A stretch of 64,000 nt of DNA, taken from the NCBI RefSeq assembly GCF_002896965.1, contig NZ_LYMM01000027.1, positions 1-64,000 of the forward strand, in the 5' to 3' direction. Source of the DNA: Novosphingobium guangzhouense (GTDB lineage Bacteria; Pseudomonadota; Alphaproteobacteria; Sphingomonadales; Sphingomonadaceae). Positions 42,875-52,117 of the stretch are shown one piece after another (the first letter of the stretch is position 1; the number at the start of each line of letters is the position of its first letter). Both the position numbers and the translations under genes were made by a program. A model generated the notes under the pieces. It saw nothing but the letters and a program-made list of their open reading frames with translations, was not told the origin of the DNA and made no database searches.

Positions 42875-44401
42875 TTAGAGCGGGATATTGTCGTGCTTCT
42901 TCCAGGGGTTTTCGAGGCTCTTGTTGCGCAGCTTGCGCAGGCCCAGCGCGATACGGCGGCGGGTCGAGTGCGGGTAGATCACCTCATCGATGTAACCCCG
43001 GCTTGCCGCCACGAAGGGGTTGGCGAAGCGGTCTTCATATTCCTTGGTCTTCGCAGCAATGCCGTCCGCATTCTGACCGCGGAAGATGATCTCCACCGCG
43101 CCCTTGGCGCCCATCACGGCGATTTCCGCCGTGGGCCATGCGTAGTTGAGGTCACCGCGCAGATGCTTGGAACTCATCACGTCGTAGGCGCCGCCGTAAG
43201 CCTTGCGGGTAATGACGGTGATCTTGGGCACAGTCGCCTCGCCATAAGCGAACAGCAGCTTGGCACCGTGCTTGATGATGCCGTTGTGTTCCTGGTCAGT
43301 GCCCGGCAAGAAGCCCGGCACGTCGACGAAAGTGATGATCGGGATACTGAACGCGTCGCAGAAACGCACGAAGCGCGCGGCCTTCTTCGATGAATTGATG
43401 TCGAGAACACCGGCCAGCACCATCGGCTGATTGGCAACGATGCCAACCGTGCGCCCTTCGATACGACCGAAACCAATGATGATGTTGCTGGCATGAAGGG
43501 GCTGAAGTTCGAAGAACTCCCCTTCATCAACAGTCTTACGGATGACCTCGTGCATATCGTAAGGCTGGTTTGCCGAGGGCGGAATGATTGTGTCCAGACT
43601 GGGCTCAAGGCGATCCCAGGCATCGGCGCTGGGCCGCTCAGGCACGTCATCTCGGTTGGACGAGGGCAGGAAGTCGAAGAAATCGCGCGCAGCCAGCAGT
43701 GCCTCGATATCGTTCTCCAGCGCCAGATCGGACACCGAGGTCTTGCTGGAATGCGTAATCGCCCCCCCCAGCTCTTCCTGCGTGACGACTTCGTTGGTGA
43801 CCGTCTTCACCACTTCAGGCCCGGTGACGAACATGTAGGAGCTATCCTTCACCATGAAGATGAAGTCGGTCATGGCAGGCGAATAGACCGCACCGCCGGC
43901 GCAAGGCCCCATGATCAGCGACAGCTGCGGCACTACGCCGGATGCCAGCACGTTGCGCTGGAACACGTCGGCGTACCCACCGAGCGATGCGACACCTTCC
44001 TGAATGCGCGCGCCGCCGGAATCGTTCAGGCCGATCACCGGCGCGCCCACTTTCATCGCAGCATCCATCACCTTGCAGATCTTCTGCGCGTGACGGGCGG
44101 AAAGCGAACCGCCGAACACGGTGAAATCCTGGCTGAACACGTAGACCAGGCGACCATTGATCGTGCCGGAACCGGTCACGACGCCGTCGCCAGGGATCTT
44201 CTGATCCTGCATGCCGAAATCGACGCAGTCGTGCTCGACGTAGAGGTCCATCTCCTCGAAGCTGCCTTCGTCAAGCAGCACGTCGAGACGCTCACGCGCA
44301 GTCAGCTTACCCTTTGCATGCTGCGCGTCGATGCGCTTCTGACCGCCGCCCAGCTTGGCGGCGGCACGGCGCTTCTCCATTTCGGCGATATTTGCTGACA
44401 T
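42875..44401 (-). CDS. pccB: Propionyl-CoA carboxylase beta (carboxyltransferase) subunit
   Basis: This 508-residue carboxyltransferase has both crotonase-like halves. The N-half contains [21 protein letters not shown] and [12 protein letters not shown]; the C-half contains [17 protein letters not shown] and [11 protein letters not shown], which are diagnostic for PccB. It transfers CO2 from biotinylated PccA to propionyl-CoA. The start at 44401 has AAGGGAA upstream; an earlier codon at 44425 is less likely. It is the first gene of the propionate cluster. Confidence 0.95.
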   Translation of the reverse strand: MSANIAEMEKRRAAAKLGGGQKRIDAQHAKGKLTARERLDVLLDEGSFEEMDLYVEHDCVDFGMQDQKIPGDGVVTGSGTINGRLVYVFSQDFTVFGGSLSARHAQKICKVMDAAMKVGAPVIGLNDSGGARIQEGVASLGGYADVFQRNVLASGVVPQLSLIMGPCAGGAVYSPAMTDFIFMVKDSSYMFVTGPEVVKTVTNEVVTQEELGGAITHSSKTSVSDLALENDIEALLAARDFFDFLPSSNRDDVPERPSADAWDRLEPSLDTIIPPSANQPYDMHEVIRKTVDEGEFFELQPLHASNIIIGFGRIEGRTVGIVANQPMVLAGVLDINSSKKAARFVRFCDAFSIPIITFVDVPGFLPGTDQEHNGIIKHGAKLLFAYGEATVPKITVITRKAYGGAYDVMSSKHLRGDLNYAWPTAEIAVMGAKGAVEIIFRGQNADGIAAKTKEYEDRFANPFVAASRGYIDEVIYPHSTRRRIALGLRKLRNKSLENPWKKHDNIPL

Positions 44402-44565
44402 CCGGATTCCCTTGCCTCGGCGCATACAGCGTCAATTGCTGCATCCGCGTAAGACCGGGAAACCCGTCCCGTCAACTGTTTTTAATCGCCCGGTTAACAC
44501 TTATCGCAGGTGTGTCTGCGATCTATCCGTCAGGCGATATGCGGACCACTTCGCCGTCCGCTGCC

Positions 44566-45912
44566 TTACTTTAGGAGCACCATCTCCTCCGACATGGTAG
44601 GATGGATTGCGACCGTGGCATCGAAGTCGTCCTTGGTCAGACCCGCCTTCACCGCGACCGCTGCAAGCTGCATGATTTCCGGCGAATCCGGGCCGATCAT
44701 GTGGATGCCAAGGACTTTGCCAGTCTCTGCATTGCACACCATCTTGTAAAGCGAACGCTCGTTGCGATGCGCTACAACGTTCTTCATCGGGCGAAAATCG
44801 CTGGTGTAGACCTTGACCGTGCCGAACTTCTGGGTTGCCTCGGCTTCCGTAAGACCTACCGCCGCAATCGGCGGGTGGCTGAAAACTGCCGAGGCGATGC
44901 AGGAATAGTCAACCGTGGTCGGCTTGTTGCCGAACACGGTGTCGGCAAAAGCCTGCCCCTCTCGAATGGCCACTGGGGTGAGCTGCACCCGGTCCGTTAC
45001 ATCACCCACGGCATGGATGCTCGCGATGCTCGTGCGCGAATTCTCGTCGACCTGGATCGCACCGCGGTCGTTGACGACCACGCCCACGTCATCCAGCCCC
45101 AGCCCCTCGATGTTCGGTATGCGACCGGTAGCAAAAAGCACGCAGTCCACCTCGATCGGTTCATGATTGCTCATGAAGACCAGCAGAGAGCCATCCTGCT
45201 GCTTCTCGATCTTCTCGAAGTTCGCATTGAAGCGGAAGTTGATGCCCTTGGTCAGCGAGATCTGCAGCAGGCGATCGCGAATCTGCTCATCATAGCCGCG
45301 CAGCAGCTGGTCGGAGCGGTTCATCAGCGTCACCTTCGCACCGAACTGATGGAAGATGCCAGCGAACTCGTTGGCGATGTAACCGGCACCGGCGATCAGG
45401 ACACGCTCGGGAATGGCATCAAGGTGGAATGCCTCGTTCGAGGTGATACCATACTCATGGCCCGGACACGAAGGAACGTGAGGGCGCGCGCCGGTTGCAA
45501 TCAAGATATGCCTGGCCGTCTTCTTCTCACCGCTGGCGAGCGTAACCTCGTTCGGGCCGGTGATAGTGGCGCGTTCGTGAAATATCTCGACCTTGTTGTT
45601 CTCAAGCGTCTGTGTGTACAGGCCATTCAGCCGGTCGACATCGCCCAGAACATTGTCCCGCAGCTTCTTCCAGTCGAAAGTGCAGTCGGAAATCTCCCAG
45701 CCGAAGTGCTTGGCGTCTTCCAGATCCTCGGCGAAGTGCGCACCGTAGACGAGCATCTTCTTGGGTACGCACCCACGGATTACGCACGTACCGCCGACCC
45801 GGAACTCTTCAGCCACCGCAACGCGTGCGCCGTGCGCCGCCGCAACGCGGCTTGCGCGCACGCCGCCGGAACCGGCGCCGATGGTGAAGAGGTCGTAATC
45901 GTAGTCGGCCAT
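44566..45912 (-). CDS. gor: Glutathione-disulfide reductase
   Basis: This 448-residue FAD/NADPH enzyme keeps glutathione reduced. FAD motif GAGSGGVRAS, redox-active Cys43 and Cys48 in GGTCVIRGCVPKK, NADPH-binding GAGYIANEFAG, and the C-terminal HPTMSEE with the catalytic His identify it. A short spacer upstream has AAGGAG. A frame extending to 46227 has no support and would run into the divergent hydrolase gene. It is the likely partner for the GST and perhaps the peroxiredoxin elsewhere in the window. Confidence 0.95.
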   Translation of the reverse strand: MADYDYDLFTIGAGSGGVRASRVAAAHGARVAVAEEFRVGGTCVIRGCVPKKMLVYGAHFAEDLEDAKHFGWEISDCTFDWKKLRDNVLGDVDRLNGLYTQTLENNKVEIFHERATITGPNEVTLASGEKKTARHILIATGARPHVPSCPGHEYGITSNEAFHLDAIPERVLIAGAGYIANEFAGIFHQFGAKVTLMNRSDQLLRGYDEQIRDRLLQISLTKGINFRFNANFEKIEKQQDGSLLVFMSNHEPIEVDCVLFATGRIPNIEGLGLDDVGVVVNDRGAIQVDENSRTSIASIHAVGDVTDRVQLTPVAIREGQAFADTVFGNKPTTVDYSCIASAVFSHPPIAAVGLTEAEATQKFGTVKVYTSDFRPMKNVVAHRNERSLYKMVCNAETGKVLGIHMIGPDSPEIMQLAAVAVKAGLTKDDFDATVAIHPTMSEEMVLLK

Positions 45913-46093
45913 GCGATGAAGCTCCTTAGGGTCGCGGCGCATATGGGCCATGGCCAAGGCGATTGCCAGCATGGCGGGCGCGCATTTCCATCCGACGCTC
46001 AAGAATTTCTTCCCGCCGCATCGTTCGAGGAACACATTGTCAACTTGATTGGTTGAGTTTATATCTGAAGGCATAGCACAAGGGAGATCGTAG

Positions 46094-46756
46094 ATGCCCC
46101 GCTCGCCCCTACCCTCTTTAAACACATCTGGCTCACCAGCGCAGGAACCGCTGATACTGCTCGTCCCCGGCCTTGACGGCAGCGGCCCGCACCACTGGCA
46201 GCGCCGCTGGGCCGAAGAACTTGACAACGCTCAGGTCGTGGAACTCGGCACTTGGGACAACCCGCATCGCAACACCTGGATCAACCGTCTGAACCTTGCC
46301 GTCCATCGTGCCGGAAGGCCCGTGGTCATCGTTGCCCACAGCCTCGGGTGCATCCTCACCGCGTGGTGGTCCAAGTTCGAGCAGCCCAGCTGGTCGGCAC
46401 CCGTGATCGGCGCAATGCTCGTGGCCCCGCCGGAAGTGGATTTCTTCCCGCGCGACGAGCGTGTCACCGGGTTCTCTCCAACGCCAGCAGATGCTCTGCC
46501 GTTTCCCTCACTACTGATAGCTAGCCGCAACGACCCGTGGATGGGCTTTGAAACATCGAAGAGCCTTGCCCGGCGCTGGGGCAGCACATTTGTGGATGCG
46601 GGCAACGGCGGACACATCAACGCCGATTCAGGCCTTGGAAGTTGGGAGGATGGAAAACGCCTGCTGGCGCAACTGGTAAACGGCAAAGTCCCTGCGCCAG
46701 GCTCTCCACTGCCTGCGCATGCAGATTGGGCAGAGGGCCTCGAATACCGCGCCTGA
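46094..46756 (+). CDS. RBBP9/YdeN-type serine hydrolase
   Basis: This 220-residue alpha/beta hydrolase of the RBBP9 family has the pattern VPGLDGSGPHHWQRRW near the start. The nucleophile is in AHSLGC, the acid residue in SRNDPWM, and the catalytic His in GGHINADSGLG, all typical. The substrate is unknown; family members are small serine hydrolases. It is divergent from gor and convergent with pgi. Confidence 0.9.
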   Translation: MPRSPLPSLNTSGSPAQEPLILLVPGLDGSGPHHWQRRWAEELDNAQVVELGTWDNPHRNTWINRLNLAVHRAGRPVVIVAHSLGCILTAWWSKFEQPSWSAPVIGAMLVAPPEVDFFPRDERVTGFSPTPADALPFPSLLIASRNDPWMGFETSKSLARRWGSTFVDAGNGGHINADSGLGSWEDGKRLLAQLVNGKVPAPGSPLPAHADWAEGLEYRA

Positions 46757-46783
46757 AAGCGGGCCTGCTCCCCCTTGCAGGGT

Positions 46784-46811
46784 GCCGGGGTGGTCTTGCG
46801 GCCACCCCGGC
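46784..46811. other. Convergent-gene hairpin
   Basis: The perfect 10-bp stem GCCGGGGTGG / CCACCCCGGC with an 8-base loop lies between the RBBP9-type gene and pgi. There is no T-run on either side. It is probably a Rho-assisted or transcript-stabilising end rather than a classical terminator. Confidence 0.6.
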
Positions 46812-46821
46812 GTATCGCAGA

Positions 46822-48342
46822 TCAGCCGATCCCCGCGAGAGCCAGCAATGCAGTGGTCGAGGGGTCGAATTCCACGCCACCCTGCTCGATCTGCTTGGCT
46901 ATTTCCTTGCCCAGCTCCACGCCGAACTGGTCAAACGGGTTGATGCCCAGCAGCACTGCATTGGCGAACGTGCGGTGTTCGTGGAACGCCACCAGCGCAC
47001 CGAATGTGGCGGGGGTCAGGTCATCGAGCAGAATGGTCGCCGAAGGACGATCGCCCGGATAGGCCCGCGCGGGATCATCGCTGTGCTTGCCCGCCATCAG
47101 CGCCGCGCCCTGCGCGAAGCAGTTCGACAGCAGGATGCGGTGGTGATCCTCGGCAAGATCGTCACCCGGCGCGATAGAGGCGATGAAGTCCACCGGCACC
47201 AGGTTGGTGCCCTGATGCAGCAGCTGGAACACAGCATGCTGCGCATCGGTGCCTACGCCGCCCCAGGTGATCGGCGCGGTTGGACCATCAACGGGCTTGC
47301 CATCAAAAGTCACCTGCTTGCCGTTCGATTCCATTTCCAGTTGCTGGAGATAGTCGGGCAGCAGCGCCATGCGTTCATCGTAAGCGAAGACCGCGCGGGT
47401 CTGGCAGCCGCGCAGGCGGGTGTAATACTGATCTGCGAACGCTGCGCGCAGGGGAAGGTTCGCAAGTCCGTCCGCGTCGCGGAAATGCACATCCATTGCC
47501 GCCGCCCCGTCGAGGAACTCTGCGAAGTCAGGCCAGCCCAGCGCCATAGCAACAGGGAAACCGATCGAGGACCACAGCGAATAACGACCACCGACACTCT
47601 CGGAGAACGGCAGGATTCGGGTTTCGTCGACGCCCCACTCGATCGCCTTTTCAGGCGCGGCGGTCAGTGCAACCACGCGGCCATAAGGGTCCTCGACGCC
47701 GTTCTCGCGCAGCCAGATCAGCACGCTGTCGGCATTCGTCATCGTTTCGATGGTGGTGAAGGTCTTGGAAGCAACCGCCAGCATGGTGGTAGCCGGATCG
47801 CACTTTGCAAACGCCTGTTCCAGCGCGCAGCCATCAATGTTGGAGACGACGTGGACGTCCACCATAGCGCCTTCACGCGCCAGCGCATCGATCGCCAACG
47901 CCGGGCCGAGAGCTGAACCACCGATGCCAACGTGGATGAGGTGCTTCACCTCGCCCATCGCACCGCGATGGATGGCCTCGACGATGGCAGCCATACGATG
48001 GTGATTCTCGGCCGCGAGCTGGACGCTCTCTTCCTTGCCGACGCCACGCTGAGCGGTGTGCTCGGCAGCGCGGCCTTCGGTCGGATTGACGATCTCTCCG
48101 GCGAACAGCGCCGCGCGACGTCCCGCGAAGTCCTGCACCTGGGCCAGTTCCTCAAAAGCGGCGACGTGCGCAGCGTCAAGGTGCGTTTTCGACCAGTCGA
48201 ACAGGATGCCGATGGAGCTTTCCTCCTCTCCCATGTCGAAGCGCGTTGCGAAGGCATCGAGGCGACCGGAGTCGGCATCGAAAAGCTGCTTCAAGGTAGG
48301 TTTGTCGAGGCCCTGCAGCTTGTTCCACACCGCTTCGCTCAT
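46822..48342 (-). CDS. pgi: Glucose-6-phosphate isomerase
   Basis: Pgi interconverts glucose-6-phosphate and fructose-6-phosphate. 506 residues, with HVGIGGSALGP, SKTFTTIET, the WGGVGT/ESNGK region and the C-terminal GINPFDQFGVELGKE signature. The start at 48342 has AGGAG upstream; the frame extending to 48519 is unsupported. It is divergent from lepB across a 144-base region that should hold both promoters. Confidence 0.96.
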   Translation of the reverse strand: MSEAVWNKLQGLDKPTLKQLFDADSGRLDAFATRFDMGEEESSIGILFDWSKTHLDAAHVAAFEELAQVQDFAGRRAALFAGEIVNPTEGRAAEHTAQRGVGKEESVQLAAENHHRMAAIVEAIHRGAMGEVKHLIHVGIGGSALGPALAIDALAREGAMVDVHVVSNIDGCALEQAFAKCDPATTMLAVASKTFTTIETMTNADSVLIWLRENGVEDPYGRVVALTAAPEKAIEWGVDETRILPFSESVGGRYSLWSSIGFPVAMALGWPDFAEFLDGAAAMDVHFRDADGLANLPLRAAFADQYYTRLRGCQTRAVFAYDERMALLPDYLQQLEMESNGKQVTFDGKPVDGPTAPITWGGVGTDAQHAVFQLLHQGTNLVPVDFIASIAPGDDLAEDHHRILLSNCFAQGAALMAGKHSDDPARAYPGDRPSATILLDDLTPATFGALVAFHEHRTFANAVLLGINPFDQFGVELGKEIAKQIEQGGVEFDPSTTALLALAGIG

Positions 48343-48486
48343 ACAACGCTTCTCCTGATAGGCATTCGGATGCGCCTTATGCGTTCCGCAGTTGCGAAAT
48401 CCAAGCCCGAGTTGTGCAATAATTGGCCACTTGGAAGAACCGTAACGCACGTTGGTCGGGATCACTCTTGACGAGAGCACGCCGCC

Positions 48487-49359
48487 ATGAGCAAGGGTTT
48501 GCCCATGAGCGACACCCATAGCGCGACCAAAACCGAGCCCGCGGGCACCCCCACCAATGGCGCGGCCCCGGCCTCAGATGCCAAGCCCAAGAAGGACGAG
48601 AATTTCTTCTCGTTCCTGTTCTGGCTGGTGCTGGGCGTGGTGGTGCTGCGCAGCTTCATCATCTCGCCCTTCAACATCCCCAGCGAATCCATGCTGCCCC
48701 GCCTGCTGACCGGCGACTATCTGTTCGCCACCAAGTGGTCCTACGGCTATTCAAAGTATTCGCTACCATTCAGCCTGCCGCTGATCCCCGGCCGTATCCT
48801 CGCCAGTCAGCCCGAGCGCGGCGACGTGGTGATCTTCAAGGCTCCGCCCGACAACGACGTCGATTACATCAAGCGCGTCATCGGCCTGCCCGGCGACGAG
48901 ATTCAGATGAAGGGCGGCCAGCTGTGGATCAACGGCAAGTCCGTTCCCAAGGTCAAGGTTGCGAACTTCATCGTGCCCGTCAGCCCCAACACCGACTGCG
49001 GCCCGGGTTTCGAAACTACACAGGCCGGCAGGGAAGTCTGTTCCTATCCGCAATTCCGTGAAACCCTGCCCAACGGCAAAAGCTACACGGTGCTCGACAT
49101 GGGTGCGACCCCGCAAGACGACACCGGCGTCTTCGTGGTTCCCGAAGGACATCTGTTCCTGATGGGCGACAACCGCGACAACTCGATGGACAGCCGCTTC
49201 CCGGCGGTTGAGGGTGGCGGCGTCGGCATGGTCCCGCAGGAGAACCTCGTGGGCAAGGCAGCGGTCATGATGTTCTCGACCGATGGTTCGGCCGAGTGGA
49301 TCAAGCCCTGGACCTGGTTCACAGCAGCGCGCTGGAACCGGATCGGGAGCGTGATCTGA
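48487..49359 (+). CDS. lepB: Signal peptidase I
   Basis: LepB removes signal peptides from exported proteins at the inner membrane. 290 residues; a Lys/Pro-rich cytoplasmic tail of about 40 residues precedes one transmembrane helix (FFSFLFWLVLGVVVLRSF). The catalytic Ser68 lies in IPSESMLP and the general base Lys129 in DYIKRVIGLPGD. The GDNRDNSMDSR box is complete. It could alternatively start at 48505. It begins the lepB-rnc-era operon; rnc follows with no gap. Confidence 0.95.
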   Translation: MSKGLPMSDTHSATKTEPAGTPTNGAAPASDAKPKKDENFFSFLFWLVLGVVVLRSFIISPFNIPSESMLPRLLTGDYLFATKWSYGYSKYSLPFSLPLIPGRILASQPERGDVVIFKAPPDNDVDYIKRVIGLPGDEIQMKGGQLWINGKSVPKVKVANFIVPVSPNTDCGPGFETTQAGREVCSYPQFRETLPNGKSYTVLDMGATPQDDTGVFVVPEGHLFLMGDNRDNSMDSRFPAVEGGGVGMVPQENLVGKAAVMMFSTDGSAEWIKPWTWFTAARWNRIGSVI

Positions 49360-50028
49360 GTGCTTGAGACAAAGACCCGCGACTTCCTGACCAGGCACTC
49401 CGGCTGTGAACCTCTGGACGAGGGGCTCTGGCTTTCCGCCCTGACGCACGGCTCTACCGGTGAGAAGCGCAATTACGAACGGCTGGAATTCCTGGGCGAC
49501 CGGGTACTTGGCCTCTCCGTCGCCGAATGGCTCTTCCGTAACAGCGAAGAAGCGGAAGGCCGCTTGTCGCAGCGCCTGAACGCGCTTGTCAGCCGCGCCA
49601 CTTGCGCCCAGATCGCGCGCGGTATCGACTTGGGCTCGCACATGCGCCTGGGCAAGCAGGCGCGCGACGATGGCGGACAGGATTCGGAAAACATCCTGGG
49701 CGACGTGATGGAAGCGATCATCGGCGCCTGCTTCACCGAGCGCGGTTTCGAAGCCGCGCGTGACATGGTATTGGGCCTGTGGGCAGACACTCTTCAAGGC
49801 AAGACCGGCAAGCGCAAGCACCCCAAGTCCGCGTTGCAGGAATGGGCCGCCGGCAACCGCCGCCGGATGCCCGAATACAAGCTCATCGACCGGTCAGGCC
49901 CCGATCACGCGGCACGCTTCACGGTTGAGGTATCGATACACAACGTCGGCTCGGCCCAGGCCACCGCCAATTCCAAGCAGGACGCCGAAACCGGCGCTGC
50001 GGAAGAGTTCATGAGGAAATTCGGATGA
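49360..50028 (+). CDS. rnc: Ribonuclease III
   Basis: This 222-residue double-strand-specific endonuclease processes rRNA and many messages. It starts with a GTG immediately after the lepB stop. The signature ERLEFLGDRVLGLSVAEWLF is near residue 40, and the metal-binding DVMEAIIGA is in place. The C-terminal dsRNA-binding domain runs from KSALQEWAA to the end. The stop overlaps the era ATG by 4 bases. Confidence 0.96.
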   Translation: MLETKTRDFLTRHSGCEPLDEGLWLSALTHGSTGEKRNYERLEFLGDRVLGLSVAEWLFRNSEEAEGRLSQRLNALVSRATCAQIARGIDLGSHMRLGKQARDDGGQDSENILGDVMEAIIGACFTERGFEAARDMVLGLWADTLQGKTGKRKHPKSALQEWAAGNRRRMPEYKLIDRSGPDHAARFTVEVSIHNVGSAQATANSKQDAETGAAEEFMRKFG

Positions 50029-50918
50029 CCCAGCACTGCGGTCTCGTCGCCGTCATCGGCGCTCCCAACGCGGGCAAGTCAACGCTCGTCAACGCGCTTG
50101 TCGGTCAGAAGGTGGCTATCACCTCGGCCAAGGCACAAACCACGCGCGCTCGCCTGTTGGGCATCGCGCTTGAAGGCGATGCGCAGATCATCCTAGCAGA
50201 CACCCCCGGCATCTTCGCCCCCAAGCGCCGCCTCGATCGCGCGATGGTAGCGGCCGCATGGGAAGGCGCGCAGGAAGCGGACGCGATCCTGCTCATCGTC
50301 GACACGGTGAAACTGCGCCGCCACGAACTGATGCCTCTGCTGGAAACCTTGAAGGACCGCCAGGAACGCAAGGTTCTGGTGCTCAACAAGGTCGATGCGG
50401 GCGCCAAGGAAAAGCTGCTCGTTCTCGCACAGGAATTCACCGCCGAAGTTCAGTTCGACGAAGTGTTCTTCGTCTCCGCCCTCACCGGAGACGGCGTGCC
50501 GGAACTGAAGACCTGGCTTGCCGCACAAATGTCCGAAGGGCCGTGGCATTACCCGGAAGATCAGGTTTCGGACGCCAGCGAGCGCCTGCTGGCCTGCGAA
50601 ATTACGCGTGAACAGCTATACCGCCAGCTGCATGAGGAACTCCCATACGACGCCGCCGTGCGCCCTGAAGCCTACACTCCGCGCAAGGACGGCTCAGTGG
50701 AAATCCGCCAGCAGATCGTTGTCACTCGCGATAACCAGCGCGCCATCGTGCTTGGCAAGGGTGGCTCCAAGATCAAGGCGATCGGCGAAGCCGCACGCAA
50801 GGAACTGAGCGAAGTCCTTGGCCAGAAGGTCCACCTCTTCCTGCACGTCAAGGTCGAGGAAAACTGGGCCGAAACTAAGGATATCTACGAGGAAATCGGG
50901 CTCGACTGGGTGAAATGA
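50025..50918 (+). CDS. era: GTPase Era
   Basis: Era is a 30S-assembly GTPase that binds 16S rRNA. 297 residues with G1 GAPNAGKST, G3 DTPG, G4 NKVD and a C-terminal KH domain (IVLGKGGSKIKAIGE). It overlaps rnc at its start, and the downstream lipoprotein gene begins inside its last codons (ATGATG), so the operon continues. Confidence 0.97.
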   Translation: MTQHCGLVAVIGAPNAGKSTLVNALVGQKVAITSAKAQTTRARLLGIALEGDAQIILADTPGIFAPKRRLDRAMVAAAWEGAQEADAILLIVDTVKLRRHELMPLLETLKDRQERKVLVLNKVDAGAKEKLLVLAQEFTAEVQFDEVFFVSALTGDGVPELKTWLAAQMSEGPWHYPEDQVSDASERLLACEITREQLYRQLHEELPYDAAVRPEAYTPRKDGSVEIRQQIVVTRDNQRAIVLGKGGSKIKAIGEAARKELSEVLGQKVHLFLHVKVEENWAETKDIYEEIGLDWVK

Positions 50919-51982
50919 TGAAGGCCGCATTCTCGACCCTCGCCGCAGCCGCATTCCTGCTGGGCGGCTGCGCCACCCCTTACATGAAGGCCGTCGCTGC
51001 CGAAAAGGCGCAGGTCGCCATGGTGGAGGAGAATTTTGCCGGTCAACGCTATGTGGCCATCGGTTCATCCTTTGCCGCCGGCCCGCAACTGCCTCCGGTG
51101 AAGCCCAGCTGGCCGGCCCGCTGCGGGCAGAGCTTCAACAATTATCCGACCCTTCTTGCCGAGCGTTTCGGCATGGTGCTGATCGACCGTTCGTGCTCCG
51201 GTGCAACCACTGACAATGTGCTTGGCCCATGGGGCGAAGTGCCGCCCCAGATAAACAGCGTCACACCGGACACCAAGCTGGTGACAGTGACAATAGGCGG
51301 CAACGACCTGTCCTATATCGGCAATCTCTTTTCGGCGACTTGCGCATTCAACGCCCGGATCATCGCGGCCTCCGGAGCGAAAACGAAGGCCTGTGGCCCG
51401 GTCCGCATACCGACCGAAGCCGATTATATCCGCGATGAAGCGCAACTCAACGAAATCGCGAAGCGGATAAAGGCCACCGCACCGCAGGCGCGGATCGTCT
51501 TCGTTCAGTATCTGACGCCCGTGCCGCCGCCGGGCAAGCTTTGCGCCGATACGCCGGTGAGCGAGACCGACGCGGCAATCGTGCGCGAGATCGGCCGTCG
51601 CCTTGCCGAGATCACCGGCAGGGTCGCGCAGGCCCACGGCACCATCGTTGTCGAGATGAACCAGTCCTCGGCCACGCACACGCCTTGCGACAGGGAACCC
51701 TGGATGATCGGTTCCCCGCAAGGTTACGACGGTCGACAGGGCTTGCAGTGGCATCTCAACAAGGCGGGCATGCAGGCCACCGCAGATGGGATTTCAGCCT
51801 GGCTGATCAAAGCGGGTATCCGCCCCGTCAAGCCCTCAGTCACCGTCGAACCTGGCCTTAATCCGCCCGGCCAGGCCCCGACGAAGCCCGCTCCGGGACA
51901 ACCGATCCCGGCCGTTCCGGTACCGGCACCAAGCACTGCCCCAACCGCCAAGCCGGCACCTGGCGCAAAACCCTCCGCCTAG
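50915..51982 (+). CDS. Lipoprotein SGNH-family hydrolase with Pro/Ala-rich tail
   Basis: This is a 355-residue predicted lipoprotein: signal peptide with lipobox LLGGC (Cys about 19), then an SGNH esterase/lipase domain. Block I reads VAIGSSFAAGP (GSS instead of the usual GDS), block III is IGGNDLSY, and a C-terminal WHLNKAGM supplies the His. Several cysteines suggest disulfides. The last about 50 residues are Pro/Ala/Lys-rich and probably unstructured. Translation is coupled to era. Acyl-ester hydrolysis at the envelope is likely; the substrate is unknown. Confidence 0.88.
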   Translation: MMKAAFSTLAAAAFLLGGCATPYMKAVAAEKAQVAMVEENFAGQRYVAIGSSFAAGPQLPPVKPSWPARCGQSFNNYPTLLAERFGMVLIDRSCSGATTDNVLGPWGEVPPQINSVTPDTKLVTVTIGGNDLSYIGNLFSATCAFNARIIAASGAKTKACGPVRIPTEADYIRDEAQLNEIAKRIKATAPQARIVFVQYLTPVPPPGKLCADTPVSETDAAIVREIGRRLAEITGRVAQAHGTIVVEMNQSSATHTPCDREPWMIGSPQGYDGRQGLQWHLNKAGMQATADGISAWLIKAGIRPVKPSVTVEPGLNPPGQAPTKPAPGQPIPAVPVPAPSTAPTAKPAPGAKPSA

Positions 51983-52117
51983 GCAACGAAGCGGTCTTGA
52001 TGTCCCAAGCAGGTACGACGCCCCCAGCATCGTCGCATTCCTGCAATCAATGACCCTTATGCGGCCCTATCCAACGACCGCCCCTGTCCTGCGGCCGGAA
52101 CAAGGAAAGGGTCGCTC

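Noticed and set aside
48487..51982. Exotic operon
   Set aside because: The lepB-rnc-era core is a widespread, ordinary bacterial operon. Only the appended lipoprotein gene is unusual.
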